In this document: positions 1 to 8,557 of the stretch, piece after piece | Position numbering within the stretch: the stretch's first letter is position 1 | Layout: each line of letters starts with the position of its first letter | Assembly (NCBI GenBank): GCA_900316005.1 | Contig: ONBH01000019.1 | Span: forward strand, 1-38,377 | DNA length: 38,377 nucleotides | Source of the DNA: an uncultured Bacteroidales bacterium | GTDB lineage: Bacteria > Bacteroidota > Bacteroidia > Bacteroidales > Paludibacteraceae | Reading direction: 5' to 3' | Program-made: the position numbers and the translations under genes | The notes under the pieces: model-generated | Told to the model about the DNA's origin: nothing | Database searches by the model: none | The model's input: only the letters and a program-made list of their open reading frames with translations

Positions 1-323
1 ATTATAATCTGCTATATACCGTTTACCGCAATATTCTCGATAATTCTATATTGTACAGCGGATGCACAAAGATTTCCGTCACCGGCAATACGCAGTATGA
101 ATTTGCAATTACGGATGATGGAACGGGCATAGATGAGAAGCATCTGCCGCATTTGTTTGAGCGTTTCTATCGCGTGGACAAAGGCCGTAGCCGTGACATG
201 GGCGGCACGGGATTAGGCCTGGCAATCGTCAAGAACGCAATTTCGCTGCACGGCGGCACATGCTCCGCAGAACTGACTCAACCACACGGCCTAACCATTC
301 GTTTCTACATTCCCCAGAACTGA
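1..323 (+). CDS. Sensor histidine kinase, C-terminal part (5' end outside window)
   Basis: The reading frame is open from base 3, so the gene begins left of the window. The visible residues form the ATP-binding (HATPase_c) domain of a membrane sensor kinase. They show an N-box (YRNILDNSILYSG), a G1 box (DDGTGI), an F-box (LFERFYR) and a G2 box (GGTGLGLAIVKN), ending in a short beta-strand tail. The domain binds ATP and phosphorylates the conserved His, which lies upstream and is not visible. The partner response regulator and the signal cannot be told from this fragment, although the boxes resemble PhoR-like kinases. It converges on the nucleotide cluster and shares a terminator with it. Confidence 0.93.
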   Translation, partial: YNLLYTVYRNILDNSILYSGCTKISVTGNTQYEFAITDDGTGIDEKHLPHLFERFYRVDKGRSRDMGGTGLGLAIVKNAISLHGGTCSAELTQPHGLTIRFYIPQN

Positions 324-382
324 CAGACGGCAAGGGATGACGTCTCTACGGAACCTACGAAAACTACGAAAACAACGTTTAC

Positions 383-416
383 AAAAAAATCGCCCGAAAA
401 CGAGCGATTTTTTTTT
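383..416. terminator. Bidirectional intrinsic terminator
   Basis: An 11-bp inverted repeat (383-393 pairs with 404-414, GC core TCGC/GCGA) encloses a 10-nt loop. It is followed by nine T on the + strand (408-416), and seven A (383-389) read as a T-run on the - strand. It lies between the converging histidine kinase and purF-like genes and can end both transcripts. Confidence 0.85.
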
Positions 417-420
417 GCCT

Positions 421-1851
421 CTACAAGGTATGCGCGGAGGAGCCATCGAAACAATGCGTGCAGATATGATTACGCGGCAAACCTATTGAGCGAACAAGTG
501 TCTCAATCTTGGTATATTTCAGGGAGTTGAGACCAAACTTCTCCGCAATAAGTTCTACCATCCGCTTGTATTCGGGCGTATCAGTCGTGGAATACACCTT
601 CACACGTTCGTCGTCAAGAGCAGCCTCGGGGCCTTCCAGTTCGGCAATAACGCGCCGCGTGATGAGCTCCATGACCGACTTGGACTCCGAGAAATTGATG
701 AACGGACAGGCGTAGGTAATCGGCGGGCAGGCAACACGCATGTGTATCTCGCGAGCGCCACCTTCGATGAGGCATCGCGCATTGTCGCGCAGCTGCGTAC
801 CACGGACGATGGAGTCGTCGCAAAGCAGCACACGGCGGTTGGATAGAATGGCGTTGTTCTGAATTAGCTTCATCTTAGCCACCAGATTGCGCATATCCTG
901 ATTGGCAGGCATGAAGGACCGAGGCCAAGTAGGCGTGTACTTGGATACCGCACGGCGATAGATGACGTTATGTCCTTCGGAGTAGCCGACCGCCATACCG
1001 ATACCCGAGTCGGGCACGCCGCAGCAACAATCAACGGGTGTCTCATCCTCCTTACCCATGGCATAACCGATATAATTGCGCACGTCTTCCACGTTACGAC
1101 CCTCGTAATTAGAGGTTGGGAAGCCGTAATAGACCCATAGGAAGGCGCATATCTGCATGTGGTCGGGATAGGGCTCAGCGAGTTGCTGCACGCCGTCCGC
1201 CCGCAGGCGCACGATCTCGCCCGGTCCCAGATCGCGGAGGTGAGTATAACCTAAGTTGAGGTAAGAAGAGGACTCAGAGACCACGCAATAGGCACCCTCC
1301 TTCTGAGCGAGGATGACGGGTGTGCGTCCCCAGGCGTCACGCGCACAGACGATACCGTCCTCGGTGAGCATGATCAGCGAGAGCGAACCTTTGATTTTCG
1401 CCTGCGCATTGCGGATACCCTCTGTGATAGAGTCCTTCTGGATGATGAGCAAGCCTACCAATTCGGTGGGGTTGACTTTTCCGGACGAGAACTCCGAGAG
1501 GTGCATATCGCTATGGAGGATCTCGGTAGCCAGTTCCTCTAAGTTAGCAATCTTACCTACCGTAGAGAGTGCAAAACGCCCCAGGTGGGAGTTGAAGAGC
1601 AGCGGCTGGGCATCGGTATCGGAGATGATACCGATACCGGCATTGCCGATAAAACGGGGGAGCTCCACCTCCATCTTGGTGCGGAACGACGCCTGGGAGA
1701 TGGAGTGAATCACTCGGTTAAAGGTAGCTGAAGGCGCATCGTAGGTAGCGATGCCGGCTCGCCGTGTTCCTAAATGGGAGTGGTAATCGGTGCCATAAAA
1801 GACATCGTTGATACAAGGGTTCTTACCTATCGATCCAAAAAATCCTGCCAT
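421..1851 (-). CDS. PurF-like amidophosphoribosyltransferase lacking the glutaminase nucleophile
   Basis: This 476-residue protein aligns over its whole length with glutamine PRPP amidotransferase, the first enzyme of purine synthesis. The N-terminal Ntn-glutaminase domain looks dead. The family starts Met-Cys and the Cys becomes the nucleophile, but here residue 2 is Ala (MAGFFGSIG). The oxyanion-hole Asn-Gly is Val-Gly at 98-99. The phosphoribosyltransferase half looks intact, with GVPDSGIGMA (278-287) and PRPP loop VLLCDDSIVRGT (341-352). Cysteines 235, 382, 464 and 467 fall where the four [4Fe-4S] ligands of Bacillus PurF lie. It is the last gene of the cluster, 19 nt after purC. It could be an ammonia-dependent enzyme, a partner of an active PurF elsewhere, or a regulator. 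The family is certain; the activity is not. Confidence 0.85.
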   Translation of the reverse strand: MAGFFGSIGKNPCINDVFYGTDYHSHLGTRRAGIATYDAPSATFNRVIHSISQASFRTKMEVELPRFIGNAGIGIISDTDAQPLLFNSHLGRFALSTVGKIANLEELATEILHSDMHLSEFSSGKVNPTELVGLLIIQKDSITEGIRNAQAKIKGSLSLIMLTEDGIVCARDAWGRTPVILAQKEGAYCVVSESSSYLNLGYTHLRDLGPGEIVRLRADGVQQLAEPYPDHMQICAFLWVYYGFPTSNYEGRNVEDVRNYIGYAMGKEDETPVDCCCGVPDSGIGMAVGYSEGHNVIYRRAVSKYTPTWPRSFMPANQDMRNLVAKMKLIQNNAILSNRRVLLCDDSIVRGTQLRDNARCLIEGGAREIHMRVACPPITYACPFINFSESKSVMELITRRVIAELEGPEAALDDERVKVYSTTDTPEYKRMVELIAEKFGLNSLKYTKIETLVRSIGLPRNHICTHCFDGSSAHTL

Positions 1852-1870
1852 AATACAGACGTTTGTGGGG

Positions 1871-2821
1871 TTATTGATTATTTTGCAAGTATGCTACGAT
1901 ATTTTGCCGGATGCGTTCGTGCAGATCCTCCGCCTCTTCGCGCACGAAGGTGTCGCCGGTGATACCCTCGAACAGTTCCACATAGCGGTCGGTAATGGAT
2001 TGGACGATTTGGGGTGTCATCTCGGGCACTTGCTGTCCCGCCTTACCCTGGAAGCCGTTGTCCATGAGCCACTCGCGTACGAATTCCTTGGATAGCTGGC
2101 GTTGGGGTTCACCGGCAGCAAAACGCTCGGCGTAGCCGTCGGCATAGAAATAGCGGCTGGAATCGGGTGTATGGACTTCATCCATAAGCATCACCTGCCC
2201 CTTGTACGAGCCGAACTCGTACTTGGTATCGACGAGGATGAGCCCATGCTGCTTGGCAATCTGCTGCCCGCGCTCAAAGAGTGCCAGGGCATATTTCTCG
2301 AGCAGCAGGTATTCCTGCTCAGGCACCAATCCGCGGGCGATGATCTCCTCGCGCGAGATATCCTCATCGTGAGTACCTATCTCGGCCTTGGTAGTAGGGG
2401 TGATGATGGGTGTCGGGAAGGCCTCGTTCTCGCGCATACCGTCCGGCAGTTTGACACCGCATATCTCGCGTGCGCCGGCCTTGTATGCCCGCCAAGCCGA
2501 ACCGCAGAGGTAGCCGCGTACGATCATCTCGACAGGATAGCCCTGGCAACGATAGCCGACAGATACCATGGGGTCGGGCGTTGCCAAGAGCCAGTTAGGA
2601 ACGATATCCCGCGTGGCGTTCAGGAACTTAGCGGCAATCTGATTCAGGATCTGCCCCTTGTAGGGGATACCTTCCGGCAGAATCACATCAAAAGCCGAAA
2701 TACGATCGGTTGCCACCATGCAAAGCAGGTCAGAGCCCAGGAAATAGACATCACGCACCTTACCGTGATATACATCGGTCTGGCCGGGGAAAGAAAAGGA
2801 GGTTTTAGTTAACGCTTTCAT
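1871..2821 (-). CDS. purC: Phosphoribosylaminoimidazole-succinocarboxamide synthase (SAICAR synthetase)
   Basis: This cytoplasmic enzyme joins CAIR and aspartate with ATP to make SAICAR in IMP synthesis. Family motifs include the N-terminal [10 protein letters not shown] strand turn, [34 protein letters not shown] and LVDTKYEFG. At 316 residues it belongs to the longer form of the family, closer to yeast Ade1 than to the ~237-residue E. coli enzyme. The start [11 protein letters not shown] is the only sensible one. It lies 50 nt after carB, the third longest gap within the cluster; that gap holds a small perfect inverted repeat (ATCTGCAAGCAGAT, 2857-2870). The purF-like gene follows 19 nt downstream. 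Confidence 0.96.
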   Translation of the reverse strand: MKALTKTSFSFPGQTDVYHGKVRDVYFLGSDLLCMVATDRISAFDVILPEGIPYKGQILNQIAAKFLNATRDIVPNWLLATPDPMVSVGYRCQGYPVEMIVRGYLCGSAWRAYKAGAREICGVKLPDGMRENEAFPTPIITPTTKAEIGTHDEDISREEIIARGLVPEQEYLLLEKYALALFERGQQIAKQHGLILVDTKYEFGSYKGQVMLMDEVHTPDSSRYFYADGYAERFAAGEPQRQLSKEFVREWLMDNGFQGKAGQQVPEMTPQIVQSITDRYVELFEGITGDTFVREEAEDLHERIRQNIVAYLQNNQ

Positions 2822-2871
2822 AAGGGTATTTCTTATTTCACTTCGTTGAAACGATTATCTGCAAGCAGATT

Positions 2872-5800
2872 TTATTTGTACTCATCCCAAGACTTGATCG
2901 CCAGTGAGTCAACCGGTACATCCAGGAAGGCATTGATGAACGCCACCGCCAGCCGTGCATTGGTAAGCAATGGGATATTCAGGTCGACCGCCATACGGCG
3001 CATCTTGTAGTAGCTGTCGTGCACGGAGTCTGCCAGTGTGTCCACCGGAATACCGACAAAGAGGTCAATCTTCTTCTGGTGCATAAGCTCAGAGACGATG
3101 GGCTGTTTGAGTTGCCCGGACTCATCGATATGCTCCTTTTTATAGACGCGCACGTTGGGGATACCCAGTCCGTTGAGGAACTCGCTGGTACCGCCGGTTG
3201 CATAGATGGTAAAGCCGCGTGCCACGAGCCGCTTGATGGTATCCAGCATATGTGCCCGCTGCTTGGGGCCACCGATGGCGAAGAGGATATTCTGCTTCGG
3301 GATACGCATACCGACGGATAGCATCGCCTTGAGCAAGGCGCAGTTGGCATCTTCGCCCAGGCAGCCTACCTCACCGGTCGAAGTCATATCGACACCCAAA
3401 ATCGGGTCAGCGTTCTGCAAGCGGTTAAAGGAGAACTGCGAGGCCTTGACCCCCACATAATCGAAGTCGAAGAGGGACTTATGGGGTTTCTCGACCGGCA
3501 AGCCCAACATGATACGCGTGGCTATTTCGATGAGGTTGATTTTGAGCACCTTGCTCACAAACGGGAAGGAGCGCGAGGCACGGAGGTTGCACTCGATCAC
3601 CTTGATCTCGTTATCGCGCGCCAGGTATTGGATATTAAATGGTCCGGAGATGTTCAGCTCGCGCGCTATGCGGCCGGAGATACGCTTGATTCGGCGAACG
3701 GTCTCGACATATAGTTTCTGGGCGGGGAACATGATGGTAGCGTCGCCGGAGTGTACACCGGCGTACTCCACATGCTCGGAGATGGCATACGCGATGATCT
3801 CACCGTCGCGCGCCACAGCATCCATCTCTACCTCTTTGGTATTGGTCATGAACTTGGATATCACCACCGGGTGCTCTTTGGACACATTCGCGGCGAGGGC
3901 AAGGAATCGGTGCAACTGCTCATCGTTGGAGCATACATTCATGGCTGCGCCGGAGAGCACGTACGATGGTCTCACGAGTACCGGATACCCTACCCGATTG
4001 ATAAACTTCACCACATCGTCCATCGAGGTCAGGGCGCTCCATTCGGGTTGGTCCACCCCGATACGGTCAAGCATGGCGGAGAACTTGTCGCGGTCTTCGG
4101 CATTATCAATGGATTTAGCCGTAGTACCCAGAATCGGCACCTGCTGCTTGTCTAATTTGACGGCTAAGTTATTGGGAATCTGTCCGCCGGTCGATACAAT
4201 CACGCCATGGGGGTTCTCCAGATCGATGATATCCATGACGCGCTCGAAGGTCAACTCGTCGTAATAGAGGCGGTCGCAGATGTCATAATCGGTAGAGACG
4301 GTCTCGGGGTTGTAGTTGATCATCACGGAGCGATACCCGCTATTGCGGATGGTATGCAGGGCTTGCACGCCACACCAGTCGAACTCGACGGATGAGCCGA
4401 TGCGGTACGCGCCGGAGCCCAAGACGATGATGGATTGCTTATCGCCCCGGTAATGTACGTCATTGGTAATGCCGCTGTAGGTGAGGTACAGATAGTTGGT
4501 CTGGGCGGGGAACTCACCGGCAAGGGTGTCAATCTGTTTGACCACCGGCAGGATGCCTAAGCTCTTTCGATAGTTGCGCATCGCGATGACCGCCTCGTCC
4601 ATCGATTGGTTTTTGCCTAAGCCTACCGCCCGCGCTATTTGGAAATCAGAGAAGCCCAACTGCTTTGCGCGCAAGAGCAGATCGTGACTGAGGTTCGCCA
4701 TGCCGTCTGTTTGCTTCAGTGCGTCATCCATGCGGATGATGTGCTCCAGACGCTGCAGGAACCAGTTGTCAATCTTAGTCAGGTCATGAATACGCTCTAC
4801 CGAGTAGCCCTCGTACATAGCTTGCGCAATGGCAAAGATACGTTTGTCGGTCGGGGCCTTCAGCGCAGCATCGAGGTCCTCGACATGCAGTTCTTTATTC
4901 TCCGTAAAGCCGTGCATACCCTGGCCGATCATGCGCAGACCTTTCTGAATGGCGTCTTCGAACGTGCGGCCGATAGCCATCACCTCGCCTACGGATTTCA
5001 TCGAGCTGCCTAACTCACGGTTCACGCCGCGGAACTTAGCCAAATCCCAACGCGGTATCTTACAAACGACATAATCCAGCGCCGGCTCGAAGAAAGCGGA
5101 AGTAGATTTGGTAACCGAGTTTGTCAGTTCGAACAGACCATAGCCCAAGCCTAATTTAGCCGCTACAAACGCCAGCGGGTAGCCCGTAGCCTTAGACGCT
5201 AACGCCGATGAGCGACTCAGGCGCGCATTGACCTCAATGACGCGATAGTCCTCAGACTCAGGGTCAACAGCATACTGCACGTTGCACTCGCCCACAATGC
5301 CCAGATGGCGGATAATACGGATAGCGAGCGCGCGCAGTTTATGGTATTCGGAGTTCGTCAGCGTCTGAGACGGCGCGATGACGATGGACTCGCCGGTATG
5401 GATACCTAACGGGTCGAAATTCTCCATATTACAAACGGTGATGCAGTTGTCGTAGCGGTCGCGCACCACCTCGTATTCGATTTCTTTCCAGCCCTTCAGG
5501 GACTTCTCGACCAGCACTTGGGGCGAGAAGGAGAAGGCTTTCTCGGCGAGTACATTCAGTTGCTCCTCATCATCGCAGAAGCCCGAACCCAAGCCGCCTA
5601 AGGCATACGCCGCACGGATAATGACCGGATAGCCCAATTCAGCGGCAGCGCGACGCGCTTCTTCGATCGTCTGGCAAGCCTCGGATCGGATGGTCTTGAC
5701 ACTGATTTGGTCCAGCTGACGCACAAAGAGTTCGCGGTCTTCGGTATTGATAATGGTCTCAACCGGTGTACCGAGTACCTGCACGTCGTATTTATCCAGC

Positions 5801-6117
5801 ACACCCGAGCGATATAGTTCTACACCGCAGTTCAAAGCCGTTTGGCCACCGAAGGACAGGAGGATGCCGTCCGGCCGCTCCTTGTCAATGAGACGCTCTA
5901 CAAAATACGGCGTGACGGGCAGGAAATAGATGTGGTCGGCTACGCCTTCAGAGGTCTGAACGGTGGCGATATTGGGGTTGATGAGAATGGTCTCGACCCC
6001 CTCTTCGCGCAGAGCTTTGAGGGCTTGCGAACCCGAATAATCGAACTCACCCGCCTCACCGATCTTCAGGGCACCGGAGCCAAGGACCAACACTTTATGG
6101 ATATTGTCAAGTTTCAT
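2872..6117 (-). CDS. carB: Carbamoyl-phosphate synthase large chain, CAD/CPS-like type
   Basis: This 1081-residue synthetase chain makes carbamoyl phosphate from bicarbonate, ammonia and two ATP, feeding both UMP and arginine. It has two ATP-grasp halves: the first begins KVLVLGSGALKIGEAGEFDY and the second around residue 560 (SIIVLGSGAYRIGSSVEFDW). A C-terminal MGS-like regulatory domain (ILFAIGGPKQRAHMLDTIKR, then YATGGTSEFL) completes it. Its wording, such as GEAGEFDYSGSQALKALREE, INPNIATVQTS, PRWDLAKF and PAQTNYLYLTYSG, is much closer to animal CAD and CPS1 than to the E. coli protein (from memory, not aligned). It starts 8 nt after carA; purC follows after 50 nt. Confidence 0.97.
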   Translation of the reverse strand: MKLDNIHKVLVLGSGALKIGEAGEFDYSGSQALKALREEGVETILINPNIATVQTSEGVADHIYFLPVTPYFVERLIDKERPDGILLSFGGQTALNCGVELYRSGVLDKYDVQVLGTPVETIINTEDRELFVRQLDQISVKTIRSEACQTIEEARRAAAELGYPVIIRAAYALGGLGSGFCDDEEQLNVLAEKAFSFSPQVLVEKSLKGWKEIEYEVVRDRYDNCITVCNMENFDPLGIHTGESIVIAPSQTLTNSEYHKLRALAIRIIRHLGIVGECNVQYAVDPESEDYRVIEVNARLSRSSALASKATGYPLAFVAAKLGLGYGLFELTNSVTKSTSAFFEPALDYVVCKIPRWDLAKFRGVNRELGSSMKSVGEVMAIGRTFEDAIQKGLRMIGQGMHGFTENKELHVEDLDAALKAPTDKRIFAIAQAMYEGYSVERIHDLTKIDNWFLQRLEHIIRMDDALKQTDGMANLSHDLLLRAKQLGFSDFQIARAVGLGKNQSMDEAVIAMRNYRKSLGILPVVKQIDTLAGEFPAQTNYLYLTYSGITNDVHYRGDKQSIIVLGSGAYRIGSSVEFDWCGVQALHTIRNSGYRSVMINYNPETVSTDYDICDRLYYDELTFERVMDIIDLENPHGVIVSTGGQIPNNLAVKLDKQQVPILGTTAKSIDNAEDRDKFSAMLDRIGVDQPEWSALTSMDDVVKFINRVGYPVLVRPSYVLSGAAMNVCSNDEQLHRFLALAANVSKEHPVVISKFMTNTKEVEMDAVARDGEIIAYAISEHVEYAGVHSGDATIMFPAQKLYVETVRRIKRISGRIARELNISGPFNIQYLARDNEIKVIECNLRASRSFPFVSKVLKINLIEIATRIMLGLPVEKPHKSLFDFDYVGVKASQFSFNRLQNADPILGVDMTSTGEVGCLGEDANCALLKAMLSVGMRIPKQNILFAIGGPKQRAHMLDTIKRLVARGFTIYATGGTSEFLNGLGIPNVRVYKKEHIDESGQLKQPIVSELMHQKKIDLFVGIPVDTLADSVHDSYYKMRRMAVDLNIPLLTNARLAVAFINAFLDVPVDSLAIKSWDEYK

Positions 6118-6125
6118 AGAGTTAG

Positions 6126-7232
6126 CTATTTGAGGAGTTGAATAAAGTCATCGAAGAGGAACTCCGTGTCCACGGGTCCGGAGCATGCCTCGGGGTGAAA
6201 CTGTGCAGAGAACCAGGGCTCTTTCAGATGCCTGATACCCTCATTCGAACCGTCGTTCATATTCTCAAAGAACGGTATCCAGCCATCCGGCAGTGTCCGG
6301 GTATCCAAGGCATAGCCGTGGTTCTGCGAGGTGATGAAGCATCGATCGGTGCCTACCATACGCACCGGCTGATTGTGGGAGCGGTGGCCGTACGGTAGTT
6401 TATAGATCGTGGCTCCGGCGGCCTTGCCTAATATCTGGTTACCCATGCAGATACCGGCGATGGGTTTATGGGTCTTCATGTACGTCTCGACATGTTCCAC
6501 CAGTGCAGGGAGGGTGTCGGGGTTGCCGGGGCCATTTGACAGGAACAGACCGTCAGACTGCAGGGTATTGAAATCGTAGTTCCACGGCACGCGGATGACC
6601 TCTACGCCACGGCGGATGAGGCAACGGATGATGTTATGCTTCACACCGCAATCAACCAGGATCACCTTCTTTCGGTCCTGCCCCTCGTTGTAGCGGATGA
6701 TTTGCTTGCACGATACCTGGTCCACAAAATTGATACCCTCATACTGTGCTTCGGGAGCAGGCTCACAGCCCTCTATCTCAATGGAGCCGAGCATCACGCC
6801 GTTCTCGCGCAGCAGCATGGTCAGCGCACGCGTGTCGATACCCGTTATACCGGGTACGCCCTCGCGTATGAGCCATTCGGAGAGGGTCTCACGGCCGTTC
6901 CAATGGCTGAACTCACCGCTATACTCGCTGCAGATGATTGCCCGCGCATAGATACGGTCGGATTCCATGTAGGTAGCCAAGCCATTCGGCTCAAAGGAAA
7001 ACTCCGGCACGCCATAGTTACCCACCAAGGGATACGTCAGCGTCATCAACTGGCCGGCGTAACTGGGATCGGTCAGTGACTCCGGATAGCCCATCATGGC
7101 GGTGTTGAAGACCACCTCGCCGCTTACCGGCACATCGGCACCGAAACTATAGCCCTCAAACCGGACACCGTTGCTAAGTCTCAAAAAGGCTTTTTTCTTA
7201 GCCGCAAGGGCAGCATTAACGTTGTTTTTCAT
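6126..7232 (-). CDS. carA: Carbamoyl-phosphate synthase small (glutaminase) chain with N-terminal leader
   Basis: This subunit hydrolyses glutamine and passes ammonia to CarB. The N-terminal CPSase domain shows the family block from FNTAMMGYPESLTDPSYAGQ. The C-terminal class I glutaminase has nucleophile Cys262 (GICMGNQ) and His346/Glu348 (QFHPEA). The start at 7232 is chosen because it overlaps the purA stop as ATGA. The open frame upstream, to 7355, is only purA antiframe and matches nothing in the family. From this start the first 13 residues (MKNNVNAALAAKK) precede the usual family N-terminus and closely resemble the leaders of PurE and PurA. The length is 368 residues. carB follows after 8 nt. 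Confidence 0.96.
   Translation of the reverse strand: MKNNVNAALAAKKKAFLRLSNGVRFEGYSFGADVPVSGEVVFNTAMMGYPESLTDPSYAGQLMTLTYPLVGNYGVPEFSFEPNGLATYMESDRIYARAIICSEYSGEFSHWNGRETLSEWLIREGVPGITGIDTRALTMLLRENGVMLGSIEIEGCEPAPEAQYEGINFVDQVSCKQIIRYNEGQDRKKVILVDCGVKHNIIRCLIRRGVEVIRVPWNYDFNTLQSDGLFLSNGPGNPDTLPALVEHVETYMKTHKPIAGICMGNQILGKAAGATIYKLPYGHRSHNQPVRMVGTDRCFITSQNHGYALDTRTLPDGWIPFFENMNDGSNEGIRHLKEPWFSAQFHPEACSGPVDTEFLFDDFIQLLK
7194..7232 (-). other. Shared 13-codon leader, CarA copy
   Basis: The first 13 codons of carA encode MKNNVNAALAAKK. By hand count, 32 of 39 bases match the leader of purE. The leader precedes the first residues expected for CarA. Confidence 0.75.
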
Positions 7233-8557
7233 CTCCAAATAGTAGCTTCGCGATCGGGTCCCACCGAGATGATTCGGATAGGCGTACTGAGTTCGCGTTC
7301 CAAGAAATTGACATAATTCATAAACGCCTCGGGCAGTTCTTGCTGCTTGGTACAACGCGTGAGGTCGGTCTGCCAGCCGGGGAACTCCTCATAGACAGGC
7401 TCGACCTTATCATCAATCGAGAAGGGGAAATCACGCGTCTCAACCCCATTGACACGATACGCCGTGCAGGCTTTGATGGTGGGGAAGGTGTCGAGCACAT
7501 CGGATTTCATCATCAGCAGTTGGGTCACGCCGTTGAGCATGATGGTGTAGCGCAATGCCACCAGATCAATCCATCCGCAGCGGCGTTCCCGACCGGTGAC
7601 GGCGCCATACTCATGCCCGATGGCGCGAATCTGAGCGCCCGTCTCGTCGAATAACTCCGTGGGGAACGGGCCGGCACCCACGCGGGTGCAATAGGCCTTG
7701 AAGATGCCATAGACCTCGCCCACCCTACTCGGGGCGATACCCAGACCCGTACAAGCACCCGCACAAACGGTATTACTCGAGGTCACAAACGGATACGACC
7801 CGAAATCGATATCCAGGAGCGAGCCTTGCGCGCCCTCGCAAAGGATGGTCTTGCTCGCCTGCAGCGCTTTATTCACATAGTGCTCGCTATCCACGAGTTG
7901 GAATCCGCGGAGGAAATCAATTGCCTGCATCCATTCCTTCTCCCGGTCCTCCAGCCCCTCAAGCGAGACAGCCGTTCCGCCTTTGGCTACCGCCGTAGCA
8001 TTCAAGCCCTCAATCATCGCCAGATGGCGGTCACGCGCCTGCCGGTACTTCGCCTCAAAGTCCTCCAGGATATCGCCTACGCGCAGACCGTTTCGGCTGA
8101 TCTTGTCGGTATAGGTCGGACCAATTCCTTTGCCGGTAGTACCAATCTTCGCCTTGCCTTTCGCCGCCTCGTTCGCCTGATCCAGTAGGCGATGCGTGGG
8201 CAGAATCAGATGCGCTTTCTTGGAGATAAGCAAGCGCTCCTGCACGTTGTGCCCCGATGCCGACAGTTCCTCCACCTCCTTAAGAAAGAGCACCGGATCC
8301 AGCACTACGCCATTACCGATGAGGTTGGTCTTGCCCCCCTGGAAGATGCCGGAGGGAATGCTCCGTAGCACATATTTCTGGCCGTTGAATTCCAAGGTAT
8401 GTCCGGCATTCGGACCGCCCTGGAAACGCGCTACCATGTCGTATTGCGGGGTCAGGACATCGACCATCTTGCCTTTGCCCTCATCACCCCATTGAAGTCC
8501 TAACAGTATATCTGCTTTTGTCGTAGCCGCTTGGGCTCGATTCCGTTCGTTTGTCAT
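7229..8557 (-). CDS. purA: Adenylosuccinate synthetase with N-terminal leader
   Basis: This enzyme makes adenylosuccinate from IMP, aspartate and GTP, the first step from IMP to AMP. The GTP-binding loop LGLQWGDEGKGKMVD lies near residue 20, followed by FQGGPNAGHTLEF, GTTGKGIGPTYTDK, EGAQGSLLDIDFG and GRERRCGWIDL. The start at 8557 overlaps the purB stop as ATGA; the open frame continues upstream only as purB antiframe. About 13 residues (MTNERNRAQAATT) precede the normal start of the family (typically M-x-x-D-V-L-L-G). They match the leaders of PurE and CarA. The length is 442 residues. The stop TGA overlaps the carA start. Confidence 0.97.
   Translation of the reverse strand: MTNERNRAQAATTKADILLGLQWGDEGKGKMVDVLTPQYDMVARFQGGPNAGHTLEFNGQKYVLRSIPSGIFQGGKTNLIGNGVVLDPVLFLKEVEELSASGHNVQERLLISKKAHLILPTHRLLDQANEAAKGKAKIGTTGKGIGPTYTDKISRNGLRVGDILEDFEAKYRQARDRHLAMIEGLNATAVAKGGTAVSLEGLEDREKEWMQAIDFLRGFQLVDSEHYVNKALQASKTILCEGAQGSLLDIDFGSYPFVTSSNTVCAGACTGLGIAPSRVGEVYGIFKAYCTRVGAGPFPTELFDETGAQIRAIGHEYGAVTGRERRCGWIDLVALRYTIMLNGVTQLLMMKSDVLDTFPTIKACTAYRVNGVETRDFPFSIDDKVEPVYEEFPGWQTDLTRCTKQQELPEAFMNYVNFLERELSTPIRIISVGPDREATIWR
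8519..8557 (-). other. Shared 13-codon leader, PurA copy
   Basis: The first 13 codons of purA encode MTNERNRAQAATT. By hand count, 31 of 39 bases match the purE leader, and the first four codons are identical. Confidence 0.72.

Noticed and set aside
2857..2870. Terminator between carB and purC
   Set aside because: The palindrome has only a 6-bp stem with a loop of two bases and no T-run, so it is unlikely to stop transcription.
7233..7355. Longer CarA beginning at 7355
   Set aside because: It overlaps purA by more than 120 bp with no family similarity; the ATGA overlap at 7229-7232 is the better start.
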